DNA of 64,000 nucleotides from positions 1-64,000 of the forward strand of contig CAJNOL010000831.1 in the NCBI GenBank assembly GCA_905250125.1, read 5' to 3'. Under the pieces are notes generated by a model. The model saw only the letters and a list, made by a program, of their open reading frames with translations, searched no databases and had not been told where the DNA came from. Below, one piece after another: positions 10,332 through 22,754 of this stretch. This stretch comes from Rotaria sordida (Eukaryota; Rotifera; Eurotatoria; Philodinida; Philodinidae). The position numbers were made by a program, and so were the translations under genes. The stretch's first letter is position 1; each line of letters starts with the position of its first letter.

Positions 10332-12673
10332 TCAACATAGATCATAACATATATTTACATCCATTGAATTACTATTTAAACAATCACTAAATAACTCAAT
10401 ATCATAACGATTAATACTATTTAATGATGACTTGACAGATGACAAAGATAATGAATCATAATTACTATTTAATATTGATGTTCTATTTGTTGTACTTGGT
10501 AAAAAAATACGATAAAAAAATGAAGGTAAATTTCGTACATATGGCCATGGAAGATTGATAAAACATTGAGTTATATGATGATTTAATGAACGAAGTTGAG
10601 ATACCAAAAATATAATATCATAAATTTCAATTGAAAATTCTCGATTGATATTCGATCGACGAGCTACAACATGAATAATTTTCGAATAAATAATAAAGAA
10701 GATGTTCATATATATTACCTTGAGTATATTCACAAAATGCTTGAATACATTCATATTGATATTTTGACCATGATTTATTAGATTCATTGATTACATTTAA
10801 ATCTTATAAAATAAAAAGAAAACGTTTTTTTTTCTATGTTTAATGGAAGATTTTTTCTTACTATTCCGAGTAATAATCATTAATAAAAGAAGAGAAAATT
10901 CTTTTTCATCCAATTGAAGATTTCGTAATTTTAATTCATATGAACGAAATAAATGTTCCGCTTGTGTTAATTGTGGAACATATGCATTTAATTCCATTGA
11001 TAATGTTGATTCAGCTTGCCAATAATTCCATGTTGATTGTATAATTTCATATGAAGATTTCATCAATGTTTTATCAGGTAATAATGTTATCATAATAACA
11101 GAATTGATAGATGATGAAATGATTTCATATTTGTTCGACATATTTGTAAAATCTATTGAAATAATTTTTTTTAATTAAAAATAAATCAAAATTTTGAAAG
11201 ACTAATCTGTTCACTTTCACTGTATAGGTCGTGAAAGGGAATAGATTATTTAAAATGATATGAAAAAATACAGAAGAACAATAAGATAAGACCAAAACAA
11301 TAAAATAAAAAATATTAGACGATGATGATGATGACGTATGTTACCCGGTATTATACTTTGACAAAAATTCATAATTGCTTGAGCATAAATAATCATTTGT
11401 GATGCCATTGTCGACCAAACTGTTTCATATGGAATACATTTAGGTAAATCCTATAGATAAATGAAGCAAAAATAAAACGATTCTATTGAAAGACAATCGA
11501 ATTATCTCTGCTTTTTAATTATAAAGAAAAATGATTGCAAAAAAAAGAAATCACCTTTAAATAAACAAGATAAGCATTATAAACATTTTCAATAAATGTT
11601 TTTATTGTTGGTGAAAGTTCAATATCAATTTCATTATTTGATGCAAATACTAAAAAAAACATAAAATAATTTAAGAAATTTTTTGTTCTTTTACTTTTGT
11701 CATTTTTATTATTAGTCTTTCGTTTTTTAGCCATTGATGCAATACGAACTGAATCTATTACAGTTGCTATTGATGTTGAATTATTTTGAAATTGTCGAAT
11801 ACTATTTAATCAATTATCAGAATTTATTATTAATTATTGAAATTTACCTTTCTTTAAAAAGATTTGATTGTCGACCAATACGAGAAGCTAAAATTAATTT
11901 TAACATCTTGAAAATATACATAGAAAAATATAATTAACCATTCATAGACATTCCAGTTTGAATACATTTTCGAAATCTACATGCTCTACAAGTTATTTTT
12001 GATGTTGAAATAATTTCACAATTATTATTTTCAATACAATGATATCGTTCAAGAGCATTTTCTTTTATTGATCGACGAAAAAAACCCTTTTTATATAAAA
12101 AAAAAAAGAAATTTTTTTTTGTTCTTCAAATATTTTCCTTTTTTTTCGTACTTTACAAGCTTCACATGTAACAGCACCAAAATGAATACCTGATGCTGAT
12201 GCATTACAAATAACACATGGTAATTTTTTATATAAATCTTCTATCTTTGATTCAATTGTTTCTTGAATTATTTTTGATAAATAAAATACAAAGAAAAAAA
12301 AAGAAAATTTACCATGAGATTTCATTCCAACAGAAATACATTTTTGTAATCTACAATATTGACATTGTGTTCGAGAACGTTTTGTTATTGAACAATTTAA
12401 ATTTCTTTGACATTTATATTTTTTCTTTTCTTCATCATTTGTTGAAATTGAACGTAGAAAGAATTTCTAAATTATGATTTATTTTACAAAACAAAATATT
12501 TTATTCAAATTTATATTTTACTTTGCATGCTTCACATGTTATTGCTCTAAAAAGAAAAATAATAAACAATCAAAAAATAAATCAATGTAATTGACTTACC
12601 CACAATGCCATCCCGATGCTAAATCTCCACAAATTTGACAATGTTCATCTTCATTCAAGTTAGCTGATAACAT
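10332..12673 (-). CDS. Nuclear receptor with two DNA-binding domains (2DBD-NR)
   Basis: Twelve coding exons: 12673-12600, 12546-12522, 12466-12313, 12261-12152, 12086-11939, 11887-11848, 11801-11695, 11649-11555, 11450-11345, 11152-10862, 10802-10719 and 10663-10332. They total 522 codons (521 aa) with GT-AG junctions in phase. DBD1 has zinc ligands C12, C15, C29, C32 and C52, C58, C68, C71, with P-box CEACKK. DBD2 has C100, C103, C117, C120 and C138, C144, C154, C157, with P-box CEACKG, then ASRIGRQSNLFKE, the usual post-DBD stretch. The remainder is a diverged helical ligand-binding domain. This is a nuclear transcription factor; its ligand is unknown. The ATG lies just before DBD1, and an upstream exon ending at a GTAAGA donor near 12885 would read into a stop before it, so that exon is probably 5' UTR. 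Two-DBD receptors are known from flatworms, molluscs and Daphnia. The 45-bp intron after exon 7 is divisible by three and could be retained. Confidence 0.88.
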
Positions 12674-13127
12674 ATCTTCTTGATTATTATTATTATTGCT
12701 ACTTGAAAAGATTCTAGAAAATTAAAAAAAAACGATTCAAATAGATTTTATAGGAGATAAATGTTCGACTACAGTATCATTTATTCGAGTTGTTTATCAA
12801 AGATTAAATTGTTACAAAAATATAAAATGATACTAAGATCATTAAAATATTATTTATCTCTCCCACTTTCTGCTTTTTTTTCTTACCAGATTGTTGTGGA
12901 TTGTAGATCTTTTTGTGTATGATGAAAAATTGCTTTTCAAAAAAGTTCAATAATGAAGATATACTCTTCGTTCCCTCTGGCTAGTCATTTTAGATTGACT
13001 AAAAGATATAAAACAGTTATATATATATGTTTGCATTTTTATGACCTTTTAATGTTATGTTTTAGCAAATAGCACGCATGTTCGGTATTGATGTAAGAGA
13101 GAAAACAAAATGTAGATCTAATCGTAC

Positions 13128-13526
13128 TTATGTGATAATATCATCTGTCATACATTGAAAGACAACAAGGTTTATTTTTCTTTTGAAATACATCTTTCTC
13201 ATGATATAAAATTCAGTATGTTCAACAAACGAAGGAATAGATTTTTGTTTTCTAAGTTGCAATCTTATCTTTTCATGGATTATTTGATATAACTTAAAAT
13301 GTGTCAAATAAAATTGATCGAAGACGGTCATCAATTTAACATGATTAACTGTAAAATCTTTAATAATCGACGATATATCTAAGGTAGATGAAGATATATT
13401 TGTCAAAAGAATAGTTGGCTCATCTTCATTGAAGTATGACTGAATTACGCTAAATTCAAGAGATATAGGAATAAATTTTGACATAGAATTATTGGTCGTG
13501 TTTATTGCGTCTTTTGACAAAATCAT
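13128..13526 (-). CDS. Hypothetical small protein, 132 aa
   Basis: An ATG-initiated ORF upstream of the two-DBD nuclear receptor on the same strand. I do not recognise the protein. It is rich in Ile, Ser, Asn and Lys, has a basic patch near residues 85-95 and shows no signal peptide or membrane segment. It is longer than most chance frames in this AT-rich DNA, but it has no splice partner and no family motif. It could be a small orphan gene, an exon of the neighbouring gene, or noise. Confidence 0.25.
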   Translation of the reverse strand: MILSKDAINTTNNSMSKFIPISLEFSVIQSYFNEDEPTILLTNISSSTLDISSIIKDFTVNHVKLMTVFDQFYLTHFKLYQIIHEKIRLQLRKQKSIPSFVEHTEFYIMRKMYFKRKINLVVFQCMTDDIIT

Positions 13527-14150
13527 AGAATGAATAGTATAGTGTAGTTAGAAATACTTTTAAGACTTATTTAAATTTTTTTTAATGGATACGTGATTTG
13601 AATTAGCAATTATGAGAAAAAGTCAATAGACGAATAAAAATAAGAGAAAAGTAAATAGAACCAACCAACCGAAAATAATGTTCAAAACTAATATCGAGAA
13701 TAGAAAAAGTTTAACATTTTATTGACTTTATATGAATTGAAATAGATTGTAGAGATAGATCAGACAATGTATAAATTGTTCTTCAGCAATAAAAGAATAT
13801 AAAATCAGTGATAAGAAAGCAAGTTATGAACTATGACAAACATTGATGTGTGATCATATTATAATCTCTTTACTTCAATTTTTATCACACATTTGCGACA
13901 AAAAATTGTTTAAGATTTATACCATGACCTTTCAACTTGATAGCCTAGGTCAATGACCAGAAAACTCAAAAACAATGGTAAAAACTTGGAAACAAGAATC
14001 CAGTGATCAGATCCAATGATCAGATTTTTCTAGTTTCGATCGTAATCAAAAAATTGAAAACATATAAATTCTTTCGAAATTTTCAGTCTTGTACAGATAC
14101 AATAAAAATTACATCGTTGGAAAGAGCGTAAAAAGCTGAGCAACGAGTAG
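13527..14150. other. Intergenic, nothing recognised
   Basis: AT-rich sequence between the small hypothetical ORF and the foldback element. No ORF with motifs, RNA gene or clear repeat is seen. Its last bases (14143-14150, ACGAGTAG) are the left target duplication of the element. Confidence 0.5.
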
Positions 14151-15016
14151 TAGGGGTGAGAAGTTATTGTTATTTTTTGTTATTAATAACAATAATAATA
14201 ACATAAAAGTTATTGTTATCAATAACAAATAACAAAAAAAGTTATTTGTTATTAATAACAAAAAAATAACAAGTAACTTTTTTTTCCGAAAAATGTTAGT
14301 TATGCTTTGTTACTATGTAAAAGTATACCAGTTCTATTTGCTCGTTATTGTCCGATTGCTCGATGATGTTACTGACCGCAATCTCCATTAGATAGCCTAT
14401 GAAACTGAGAAAAATCCTAAAAAGATCTTTTCAAGTATCTTGCTCATCTACAGGCAAAATTTACTAATCGGTTTACGAGGAACGATTCCTCAATGTTCGA
14501 TTGCCTTTGACTTGATGTTTTGGTCAAATAAAAGTCTTTACGAAATGAGATTCTAGGCGCTATTTTTCGAGTTATGATCTGTACAATCTTTCTAGACATT
14601 TTCTCATCTCCCAAAGGCTTATATTTGACCAAAGCATCAAGTCAAAGACAATTGAGCATTGAGGAATCGTTCCTCGTAAAGCGACCAGTAAATTTTGCCT
14701 GTAGATGAGCAAGATACTTGAAAAGATCTTTTTAGGATTTTTCTCAGTTTCATAGGCTATCTAATGGAGATTGCGGTCAGTAACATCATCGAGCAATCGG
14801 ACAATAACGAGCAAATAGAACTGGTATACTTTTACATAGTAACAAAGCATAACTAACATTTTTCGGAAAAAAAAGTTACTTGTTATTTTTTTGTTATTAA
14901 TAACAAATAACTTTTTTTGTTATTAATAACAATAACTTTTTTTGTTATTTGTTATTGATAACAATAACTTTTATGTTATTGTTATTAATAACAATAACAA
15001 TAAATTCACACCCCTA
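14151..15016. mobile_element. hAT-like foldback MITE, 866 bp, with 8-bp target duplication
   Basis: Two long inverted arms (14151-14530 and about 14622-15016) surround a spacer of about 90 bp. The ends are TAGGGGTG and its complement CACCCCTA. Flanking 8-mers ACGAGTAG (14143-14150) and ACGAGTAA (15017-15024) match at 7 of 8 bases, as expected of a target-site duplication. End sequence and duplication length fit the hAT superfamily. The outer parts of both arms are built of alternating GTTATT/AATAAC runs that can form many secondary hairpins. No transposase frame is present, so it would be non-autonomous. Arm divergence is low, which suggests recent activity. Confidence 0.88.
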
Positions 15017-15566
15017 ACGAGTAATAATTATCTTGGTGAGATATATTCAAGTTCCCAGTAAAAATTTTTCAAAAAAAAATTTCGTAGCAAAAACATTAAA
15101 GATTTTTCGTAGTTTCAAGATGTTTGTGTGATCGTACAGCTGAATTTTATTTGTTAGAGTAGTATTATTACCTATCCAGCTCAAGAAATACTGACAGAAA
15201 AAGCGCGGACAATGGTAGAATCTTGGAATCGAGAATTCAATAATTGGATCCGGTGATGGAATTTTTATAGTTCTGATTCGAATCGACATATATTTCATGA
15301 TCTGAGTTATTATCTATTGTCTCTTTGTCAATAAGAAATTATTTATTCAAGAACAGACAATAAAAAAGTTCAATAGAAGTTTGTTTTTACGGGCAGTTAC
15401 TAGTGTAATTATATTCTCATTTTGAACAATGAAGATGAAAATCAATGAATATTGAAAATGTAATGATTAAGTTTAAATAAAAATTGAGTAAAATTTAGTT
15501 TTCTTATTTTGGAATTAATAATATAACTATTTTGAATAAGACTTTTTCATTTGTTTGAAATCATTT

Positions 15567-16097
15567 CTATTGTACATTTCAAAATAGAATGTGCTCCATT
15601 ATTTTTTGAATAACTCGAAAATGCAAACAGCTAGAGATCTGCAGTTTTTAACAATCGAAAGAGGAGATAGGAAAACATCTTTTTCTCTAATATTGTATTA
15701 GACGAAATTTTGACAAAAAGTTAGAAAATTTGCTTGAAAATTACAAAAAATGCACAGTTTTCGTACGAGTAAATAGACGATTTTATTTGTTCAACCTTAT
15801 GATATGGGAAGATAATCATTCGAGTTATATATTGAACTATAGATCTTAAGTTTCTCTATCTAGATCGCATGTCAAAACCAAAATTTCATCGAAATGACAG
15901 ATTGTTTTCATGCATTTTTCGTAATATGTTTTGCAGAAATGATTGATTTTAAAATGATTTCGTTTTATATAATATTAAAGAAAAAGATGTCCCCGGTCTT
16001 CTCTTTCGATTGATGAAAAGCGCAGGTCTTTAGCTGTATGCATTCTCGAGTTATTCAGACAACACTGGAGTACATTATATTTTGAAATGGACAATAG
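15567..16097. mobile_element. Inverted-repeat (foldback) element, about 530 bp
   Basis: The left end (CTATTGTACATTTCAAAATA from 15567) recurs as its reverse complement at the right end (to 16097). The similarity continues inward for over 100 bp through a shared segment reading GAATAACTCG, then TGCA and ACAGCTA with a few substitutions. The centre is AT-rich and carries no ORF. The arms differ at many positions, so this copy is older than the element at 14151. Family and target duplication are unclear. Confidence 0.75.
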
Positions 16098-17074
16098 TTT
16101 CATTGCTTCGCCTTTGAAATATTGGACGTTTCCAAAAAAATGTTTGTTTTTCCTACAGTCATTAGGAATGTTTCGGAATTTCTATGCAACATAAACCGAT
16201 GAAGAAGTCCACTAGTGAGTTAGATACATTTCGAAAGCTTCACAATAACTCGGTGAATTACACATATTAAGGTGTATAGTTGACCATGAAGCCATTATTG
16301 GGCAGCTGAAAGATACTCAAAAATAAAGTTTTTATGTGTATTATAAATCTTAACTCAAGAGAAGCTGAAATAGTACTTACTATGAACTAAATGTTTTCAG
16401 AGGTTATAAAATGACTCAAAGTTAAGTAGATGTTTATTAAACAAGATGTGTCAAAAACGCATGTATTCTTTCGACATTAGATTTCGTCAGTTCACTCCTT
16501 CCTTTTTTCTATTGCTACAATCACATGAAATTCATGTTGCTGTCACCTAATCAATAACGTGGTCAAAGAAAAAACAAAAATCAACAACATCTGTCATGAC
16601 CTGTGATGAAGAGCAGGTTAAATACAAATCTCTACTCTATATACTTCAACAGTCTATGTCGTGTGCAATGTCTTCTAATTATATTGACTTTTTTTTTGTG
16701 AATAAAAGCACAAAAAAGAATGAAAGTGTATTTTCTTATACAGTTTTGTAAAATTTCTGTAGTTACATATAAATCATTGAATAAAAAGAATTGCTCAAAT
16801 ACTTTCACAACATTATGAAATGATATCAATCACAATGAGTCATGTGCACAAACAAGACACATCACATCTCTGATTCATAGAACTAATTCATCGCTGTACT
16901 ACTCGCTGCCTTGTCGCCCTTTGTATTTTACAACATGTCGCCAACCATATATTTGTTCTCTATGAGTCACACAGTCGTATTCTCCGTTCTTATCTCCATA
17001 TCACTTCGTCAACTTCACGAAGCAAGCAGCGAGTATTTAAGTGAGTAACTTCAGCAGCAGTATCATTTTACACA
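16098..17074. other. Intergenic, 5' flank of the VIT/vWA gene
   Basis: No gene is seen. The last part (from about 16850) is less AT-rich than the surroundings and is probably the promoter and 5' UTR of the VIT/vWA gene. A TATTTAAG box near 17033 lies about 40 bp before its ATG. Confidence 0.4.
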
Positions 17075-19632
17075 ATGCTTCGAATCAAGCAAAACTCTGC
17101 TCTTTCTACACAACAGCCAGAACAACAATTCGTGCCATTGAAACAAGTAAATGTCGAAGCCTACATTAGAGCGTTTGCTGCCGATGTTACTATCAAACAA
17201 GTTTTTCGTAACAATGAAACGAAACCAATCGAAGCAGTGTATTGTTTTCCGATAGAAGAACAAGCAGCAATCTATTCATTTGTGGCTCGAATTGATGATC
17301 GAGAAATTGTTGCACAATTGAAAGAAAAAAAAGAAGCACAACGAGAATACAGTGATGCTCTTCAACAAGGTCATGGTGCATATTTACTCGAACAAGATGA
17401 AAAATCTCAAGATAATTTTATAATCAATGTTGGTGCACTACCAGCCGGTAAAGAATGTCATATCTCTATATCGTATGTCACCGAATTGGATCTTATTCAA
17501 AATGGAAGCCGAATTCGATTTGTTGTTCCAACAACTATCGCACCTCGCTACAATCCAAACAAAGGTGGTATTAGTTCACCGGCTGGTACCACATCTAAAT
17601 ATGTTCAAACAGCTCCATATACAATTGAATTTCGTTGTCGAGTGGAGAAAGCCAACGTTTCTCGAGTTAGTTCAACATCTCATCCTATTCAAGTTGAATT
17701 CGCTCAAGAGAATGTCTATGTCATCGAATTTGCCCAACAAAACACACATCTAGATCGAGATATCTTACTAGATATTGAATTAGTTAGCAATCATTCGAAT
17801 ACTATTGTTGCTGTGGAACAAGGTGCTGTTATGGCTTCATTTACACCAACTAAAGAAGATTGTCAACGTACAATGAATAATGTAGAGACGACAAATGAAT
17901 TTATTTTTATTATCGATTGCAGTGGATCGATGAGAGACGAGAACAAAATTGGATTGGCACGTCAAGCCATGTTACTCTTTCTCAAGAGCCTTCCAGTTAA
18001 TTGTCATTTTAATATCATTCGATTTGGATCAACTCATCAGGCATTATTCCACGAGATTACCGCTATTTACAATGAACAAAATGCTCAAAAAGCTGAACAA
18101 CTCACCAAGAACATGCAGGCAGATTTAGGTGGTACTGAATTGGTGAGTTTCAACGATTTTATCTTAAACTATTGTTTATTTGTCTCTAAATTTAGTTAAA
18201 ACCACTTCAATGGGTAGAACAGCATCCTCCAGGACAAGGTCGCGCACGACAAATATTTCTGTTGACTGATGGAGAAATTTCAAATGTGAACGAAGTACTT
18301 GATCTGTGTCGTTCAATGGCTACTTCGACACGGATCTTTTCATTTGGTTTGGGTCATTCACCAAGTCGTTCACTAGTCAAAGGTCTTGCCCGAACAACAA
18401 ATGGACGTTTTGTTTTTATTCCACCTAACAGTAGTGTTGACGTTCATGTTGGCGAACAATTACAAAAAGCTCTACAATCTTGTATAACCAATATACAAGT
18501 GAAATGGAATCTTGGTACTAATGTTATGAGTGCACCAACAAAAATGCCACCAGTCTATGCTAATGATCGTCTGATTGCTTATGCACTTGCCAATGATCCA
18601 ATGTTTGTCTTCAATCACAATTCGAGTGTCGAATTATGTAACGATAAAAGTCGATTAGGTGAAGCAAAAATTGATCGCATACCAAATATGAGCATGAATG
18701 GAACTATTGCTCGACTCGCTGCCAAAGCACTTATTCTTGAATTGCAACATTCGAAGCTACCATCCTCGATCACGAAGAATAATATAGGTTCACTACAACA
18801 TCGATTCCAAGAAGATCGTCCATCGCCAACACCAGTAACGACAACCGATGAGAAAGAAGTGACAAAGAAATCTATTATTGAACTTTCACTCAAGTATCAG
18901 ATTTTGAGTCCACATACTGCTTTTATTGGTATTGAAAAACGAGTGAATGGCAGCAATGCCGATATGATCTTACGTGAAGTACCAATTCAAATATCGGCCG
19001 ATGATCAACACTTACAGGCACCTCATCCGGTGCGATCCTCGGTAAGCAGGATGCCATCTAGTTCGATGTCATTCCATACAATGTCGGTGAGAAAAAAGGT
19101 AGAATCTATGTCGACTCGTTCGCTTCAGAAAGATAAGATGGTATGTTCCGTTGATGCATCAATCCCTTTAGTAAATTTAATTGAAGAATGTGCTTATGAA
19201 ACAAGTGAATGTCTTGATCTTAATCTAGACTATAGCAAATCATCGTCGAGCTCTGGCAGCAGTATTCGTCCTAGCATTACTTCAAGCCTACTAGACTCCT
19301 TTGATGTAGAAAAAGATGAAACCTGGCCTACAGGCGATCAAAATATTGTTCGCTACTTAATCAACAAACAAAAATTTGATGGTTTATGGGATTTAGATGC
19401 GAAAGATATAGAACAATTGACTGGAAAACCATTGACAAACTTTCCACAATCCTATAATAAACAAATTCTCATTTCGGCTATTGTTATTGTCGCACTTGAA
19501 ACGCGTTTCGTCACAATGTCGACAATGTGGTATGGTGTGGTACAAAAAGCTCGCAAACGTCTTCTCGATTTACTCGGTCAAGACGCTAAACAACTTGAAT
19601 CATTACTGGAGAACATTCGTCAACAATTTTAA
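17075..19632 (+). CDS. VIT and von Willebrand factor A domain protein (VWA5A-like)
   Basis: Two exons, 17075-18142 and 18196-19632, separated by a 53-bp intron (GTGAGT to TTTAG) that interrupts the vWA domain at GGTEL/LKPLQW. The product is 834 aa. Residues about 10-140 form a VIT domain (PIEAVYCFPI). A vWA domain starts near 277 with a complete MIDAS motif, DCSGS at 281-285; the MIDAS Thr is in GGTEL and the Asp in LLTDGE. The C-terminal 100 residues match the tail of the VWA5A/PARP4-like group. There is no signal peptide, so an intracellular, Mg2+-dependent protein-binding role is most likely. A Ser-rich linker separates the vWA part from the C-terminal domain. Length is close to vertebrate VWA5A. 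Codon use is less A/T-biased than in neighbours, which may reflect higher expression. Confidence 0.9.
18143..18195 (+). other. 53-bp spliceosomal intron in the VIT/vWA gene
   Basis: GTGAGT donor and TTTAG acceptor. Removal joins two halves of a vWA fold in frame, while read-through meets a stop directly after the acceptor. It is typical of the tiny introns in this window. Confidence 0.9.
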
Positions 19633-20746
19633 ACATTTTTTTGTCGTTGATTGAACAAGAATGTTTCGCCTATGAATATCATTTATCTGTAGAGCCAGAA
19701 AACATATAAAGATTTTTGTCTAGAAAAAAAAACAATAATGGAAGAGTTGACATTCGATAATAGGTGATTATTTCTAAAACAATCTAATTTTCGAAATTAA
19801 AAGATACACATAACAAGTTATCAATGCTAGTTAATTTGATTATTATATTGATTGATTACTAATTTTATTCGTTTTTATATTTTTTATCTATCATTCATTG
19901 ACATAAAGAAATACTAATACAAAAAAAAATCAGAAAAGATCGGTTAAGACGTCGTCGTCGATTTTTTAAAAAAGTTTCTAGTCGCTGCAACATAAAAATG
20001 GATATTTGATATTAAAAAATTTCCAATATCTCAAATCAGTATTCAGAGATGTTCTTGTCTAGTTTATTGTCAATAAGTTTTCTACTATTGTTTTGTTTTT
20101 CATTTCGAAATTTCTTGAAATCAAGAAAATTTTCAGTCACTGTCGCTAACCAATACATCGGCTTATGCGTCTATTTATAATCATTTTTCGGAACAAAAAT
20201 ACCATTGATAATCGATTATCATGAATTCAATTAATTGATTAATTCCATAATTTTGAACAATAATAAGCTAAATAACATCAAAACTTATCATAACATTATC
20301 ATTTAATGTCAAATCACTTCTATTTCAAATTGTCATATGTCATACAATTCACGAAATTTATTGACATGACATAAGTATCTTTAGTTTGAATAGTATTAAT
20401 TTTGAAAAAGTATAAAACAAATAAATACTTCATATAAGATTATTTTCAACAATCAATTATTTATACTTTTAGAATATCTTTGAAAGAAGATATACTTAAC
20501 GATATACGTCGAAATATCGAATTCTGAGAGATACAAACAGTGTGAACTTTGTTATTATTCATCTTTTTAGTAGATATAAATTTCGAGATGATTTCTTTTT
20601 CTAGTATTTATCTAATTAATATATAAGGGCACATAGGAATCATTTCTGGGTCATGTTTAGCGCTGATTAATTCATGATTTACTTGATGCAGAATTTTGGG
20701 AGAAGTCGTTTGCTAATAAAATAAAGTCATTTCTGAAGAGTCTATA
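19633..20746. other. Intergenic, nothing recognised
   Basis: AT-rich 3' flank of the VIT/vWA gene. No ORF with motifs, RNA gene or clear repeat was found. Confidence 0.5.
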
Positions 20747-21353
20747 CTAGAGATCAGCACGGTCAAACTTTTTAGTCTCGAAACTCAAGAATATTTTTTA
20801 TTTCTCCCCGATCCCGAGAAGCACCGATTTTTTCTCACAAATAATTGACACCTAATACGTGTGGCATTATATTGACGGAGAAATGTAGACAAGTTTTGAT
20901 TGTTAGCCAGTCAACGAAATAAATTGTGAAAAAACAAGGTATTTTCTCCTTTCCTTCTCTTCGTTTATGTATAAAACGAGATGATTCTGTTAAATATGTG
21001 AAAACAGGTGGTAGGTGAGGGTGTAGACATCCATGAAGTATGGGTACGAGCGTCGGTATGGGGTGTGGTGGGTTTTCTGTGCAACCACATGTATATCCAG
21101 TCGATTCACAGCATCCATAATCACATCCTCTTTTTCTGAATTTCTATTTTCTTTTTTAGTGAAGCTTTGAATTCTGACGATCAGATACCTTTGTCTTTCG
21201 TTTTCGTGTGTTTACTCTTTAATAAACTGTGAAACTAAATAAATTTATGTTGCAGAAAAACAAAAAATATTTTTTGGGAAGTATCCTAAAAAATTCGGAG
21301 CCCTGACCTCGGCCTCAAAAAATTTTTTAGCCACGCTCCCTGCTGATCTCTAG
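20747..21353. mobile_element. Terminal-inverted-repeat element, about 607 bp, hAT-like ends
   Basis: The left end reads CTAGAGATCAGCACGG and the right end is the near-perfect complement (CCCTGCTGATCTCTAG). Inside follow matching CTTTTTAG / CTAAAAAA segments and partly mirrored C-rich blocks. A G/T-rich patch lies at about 21010-21075. No transposase frame and no convincing target duplication are visible. The termini resemble hAT-type non-autonomous elements, but this is family-level inference. Confidence 0.65.
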
Positions 21354-22754
21354 CCTGGAAGCTCTGATGTGGAACTTATATATGCTCTTTAGTCTCGTCA
21401 TACTAATACAATACATATAAAGTGAAAATCACTAATGGACTATAGTTGTTTTCCAAGAATAATCTCTTATTTAAATCTGTATTTCGAACAAAAGTTTTTT
21501 TTAACTATCGTTGCTATTCACTTCTTGTTTTCCTTAATTTAATATTATTTGTTATTCTTCTAACCATTAAAAGTGTTCATGGTCGAGAAGAACAAACAGA
21601 CTTATACGCACACCCACACTCTTCAACTCTACCCACTAATTATCAGATTCCATTCTAGATCTATATTAACTGCACTCAAACTCAGGAGTTGGAACTGCTC
21701 ACTTCTGCAAGTAGATAGAGAGCAGAGAAAAAATTGAACAGTCTAAAATTTGTTTCTAGGGAGAGAGGGTGACATCTTCTTAAGTGAATTATCTCATCAA
21801 TTATACTAATCAAAATATAATTCAGAAGAGGGAATGAAAAAAATACCGATCATTGACTCAATGAATCAAAAAAACGAGTATTTAAGAAATTTGTTTATAG
21901 ATATGATACGAATAAGTCCAGGAGTAAGTTTCTTTAGATCACGACCCGATCAGATTTATCCGAACTAATAAGAAAACTTCAACTGGAGCATCTCTATTGG
22001 TTTTTTCCTTTCGAATTAATTGTAAAACATATAAACTTGCATTAATTGTGTCTTCTTGATTACGGACATTTTTTTTTAATTGGAGAAAAGAATGTCTGAG
22101 GCTAAAGGAGAAGAACTTTGTCAATTCATTTTGAAGAAATCGATGATTCGTTTATAGCATGACTGATCGAATTTAACATCCATTACAGTCGTCTTGCATG
22201 AACACAACAATGGTAGCTTTCGCTATGTTAATAATAATTTATTGCTTTCTCTTTACTTCGAAAATAAAATGAAGTATTTATTGTAGTTTCAAATGATAAT
22301 TATTGTAAAAAAATTTTATACATTGATGTAGAATGTCATTCTTATAGATATGGTTTTCTTTCAGTGTAACACTAATGAAAAATAATTAGACTTCTTCTGC
22401 TTTTTTCGATTATTTGTCTTGTCTTCCAATATGAGACTTTTGTATAGTACAAAAGTTTGTTCGGTTAAAAATAATTCTTTAATCAAAAGAACAAATTAAC
22501 ATAATGAAATCAGCGATGACTTAAAAAGTCACTGCTAACAAATAAACTAAAATGAGACAAAAATGAAAAAAAAAGAAATAATATAGCAACATAGAGAGGA
22601 AATAAGCATATGATAGAGCAGATACATGAATATTATTATAATAGAAAATGAATACTGTTTGAACAAGCAAGATAAAAACTTTATGATATCTAAAATAGTC
22701 TTATAATAGATGAAAGATGATACCAAAATTCTTATATTATTCACTAGACATCAA
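21354..22754. other. Intergenic, nothing recognised
   Basis: AT-rich sequence without a supportable gene. A short block at 21609-21620 is the complement of AGTGTGGGTGTG, the G/T-rich motif seen elsewhere. The 3' flank of the nitrite reductase gene is at the right end. Confidence 0.5.

Noticed and set aside
11519-11734. Separate small protein on the minus strand
   Set aside because: It is an exon of the two-DBD nuclear receptor read with its introns.
12217-12477. Plus-strand 86-residue ORF opposite the nuclear receptor
   Set aside because: It lies antisense to zinc-finger exons and is low-complexity Ile/Asn/Phe sequence.
17427-17753. Alternative-frame ORF within the VIT/vWA gene
   Set aside because: The VIT domain is read in the other frame; this is its shadow.
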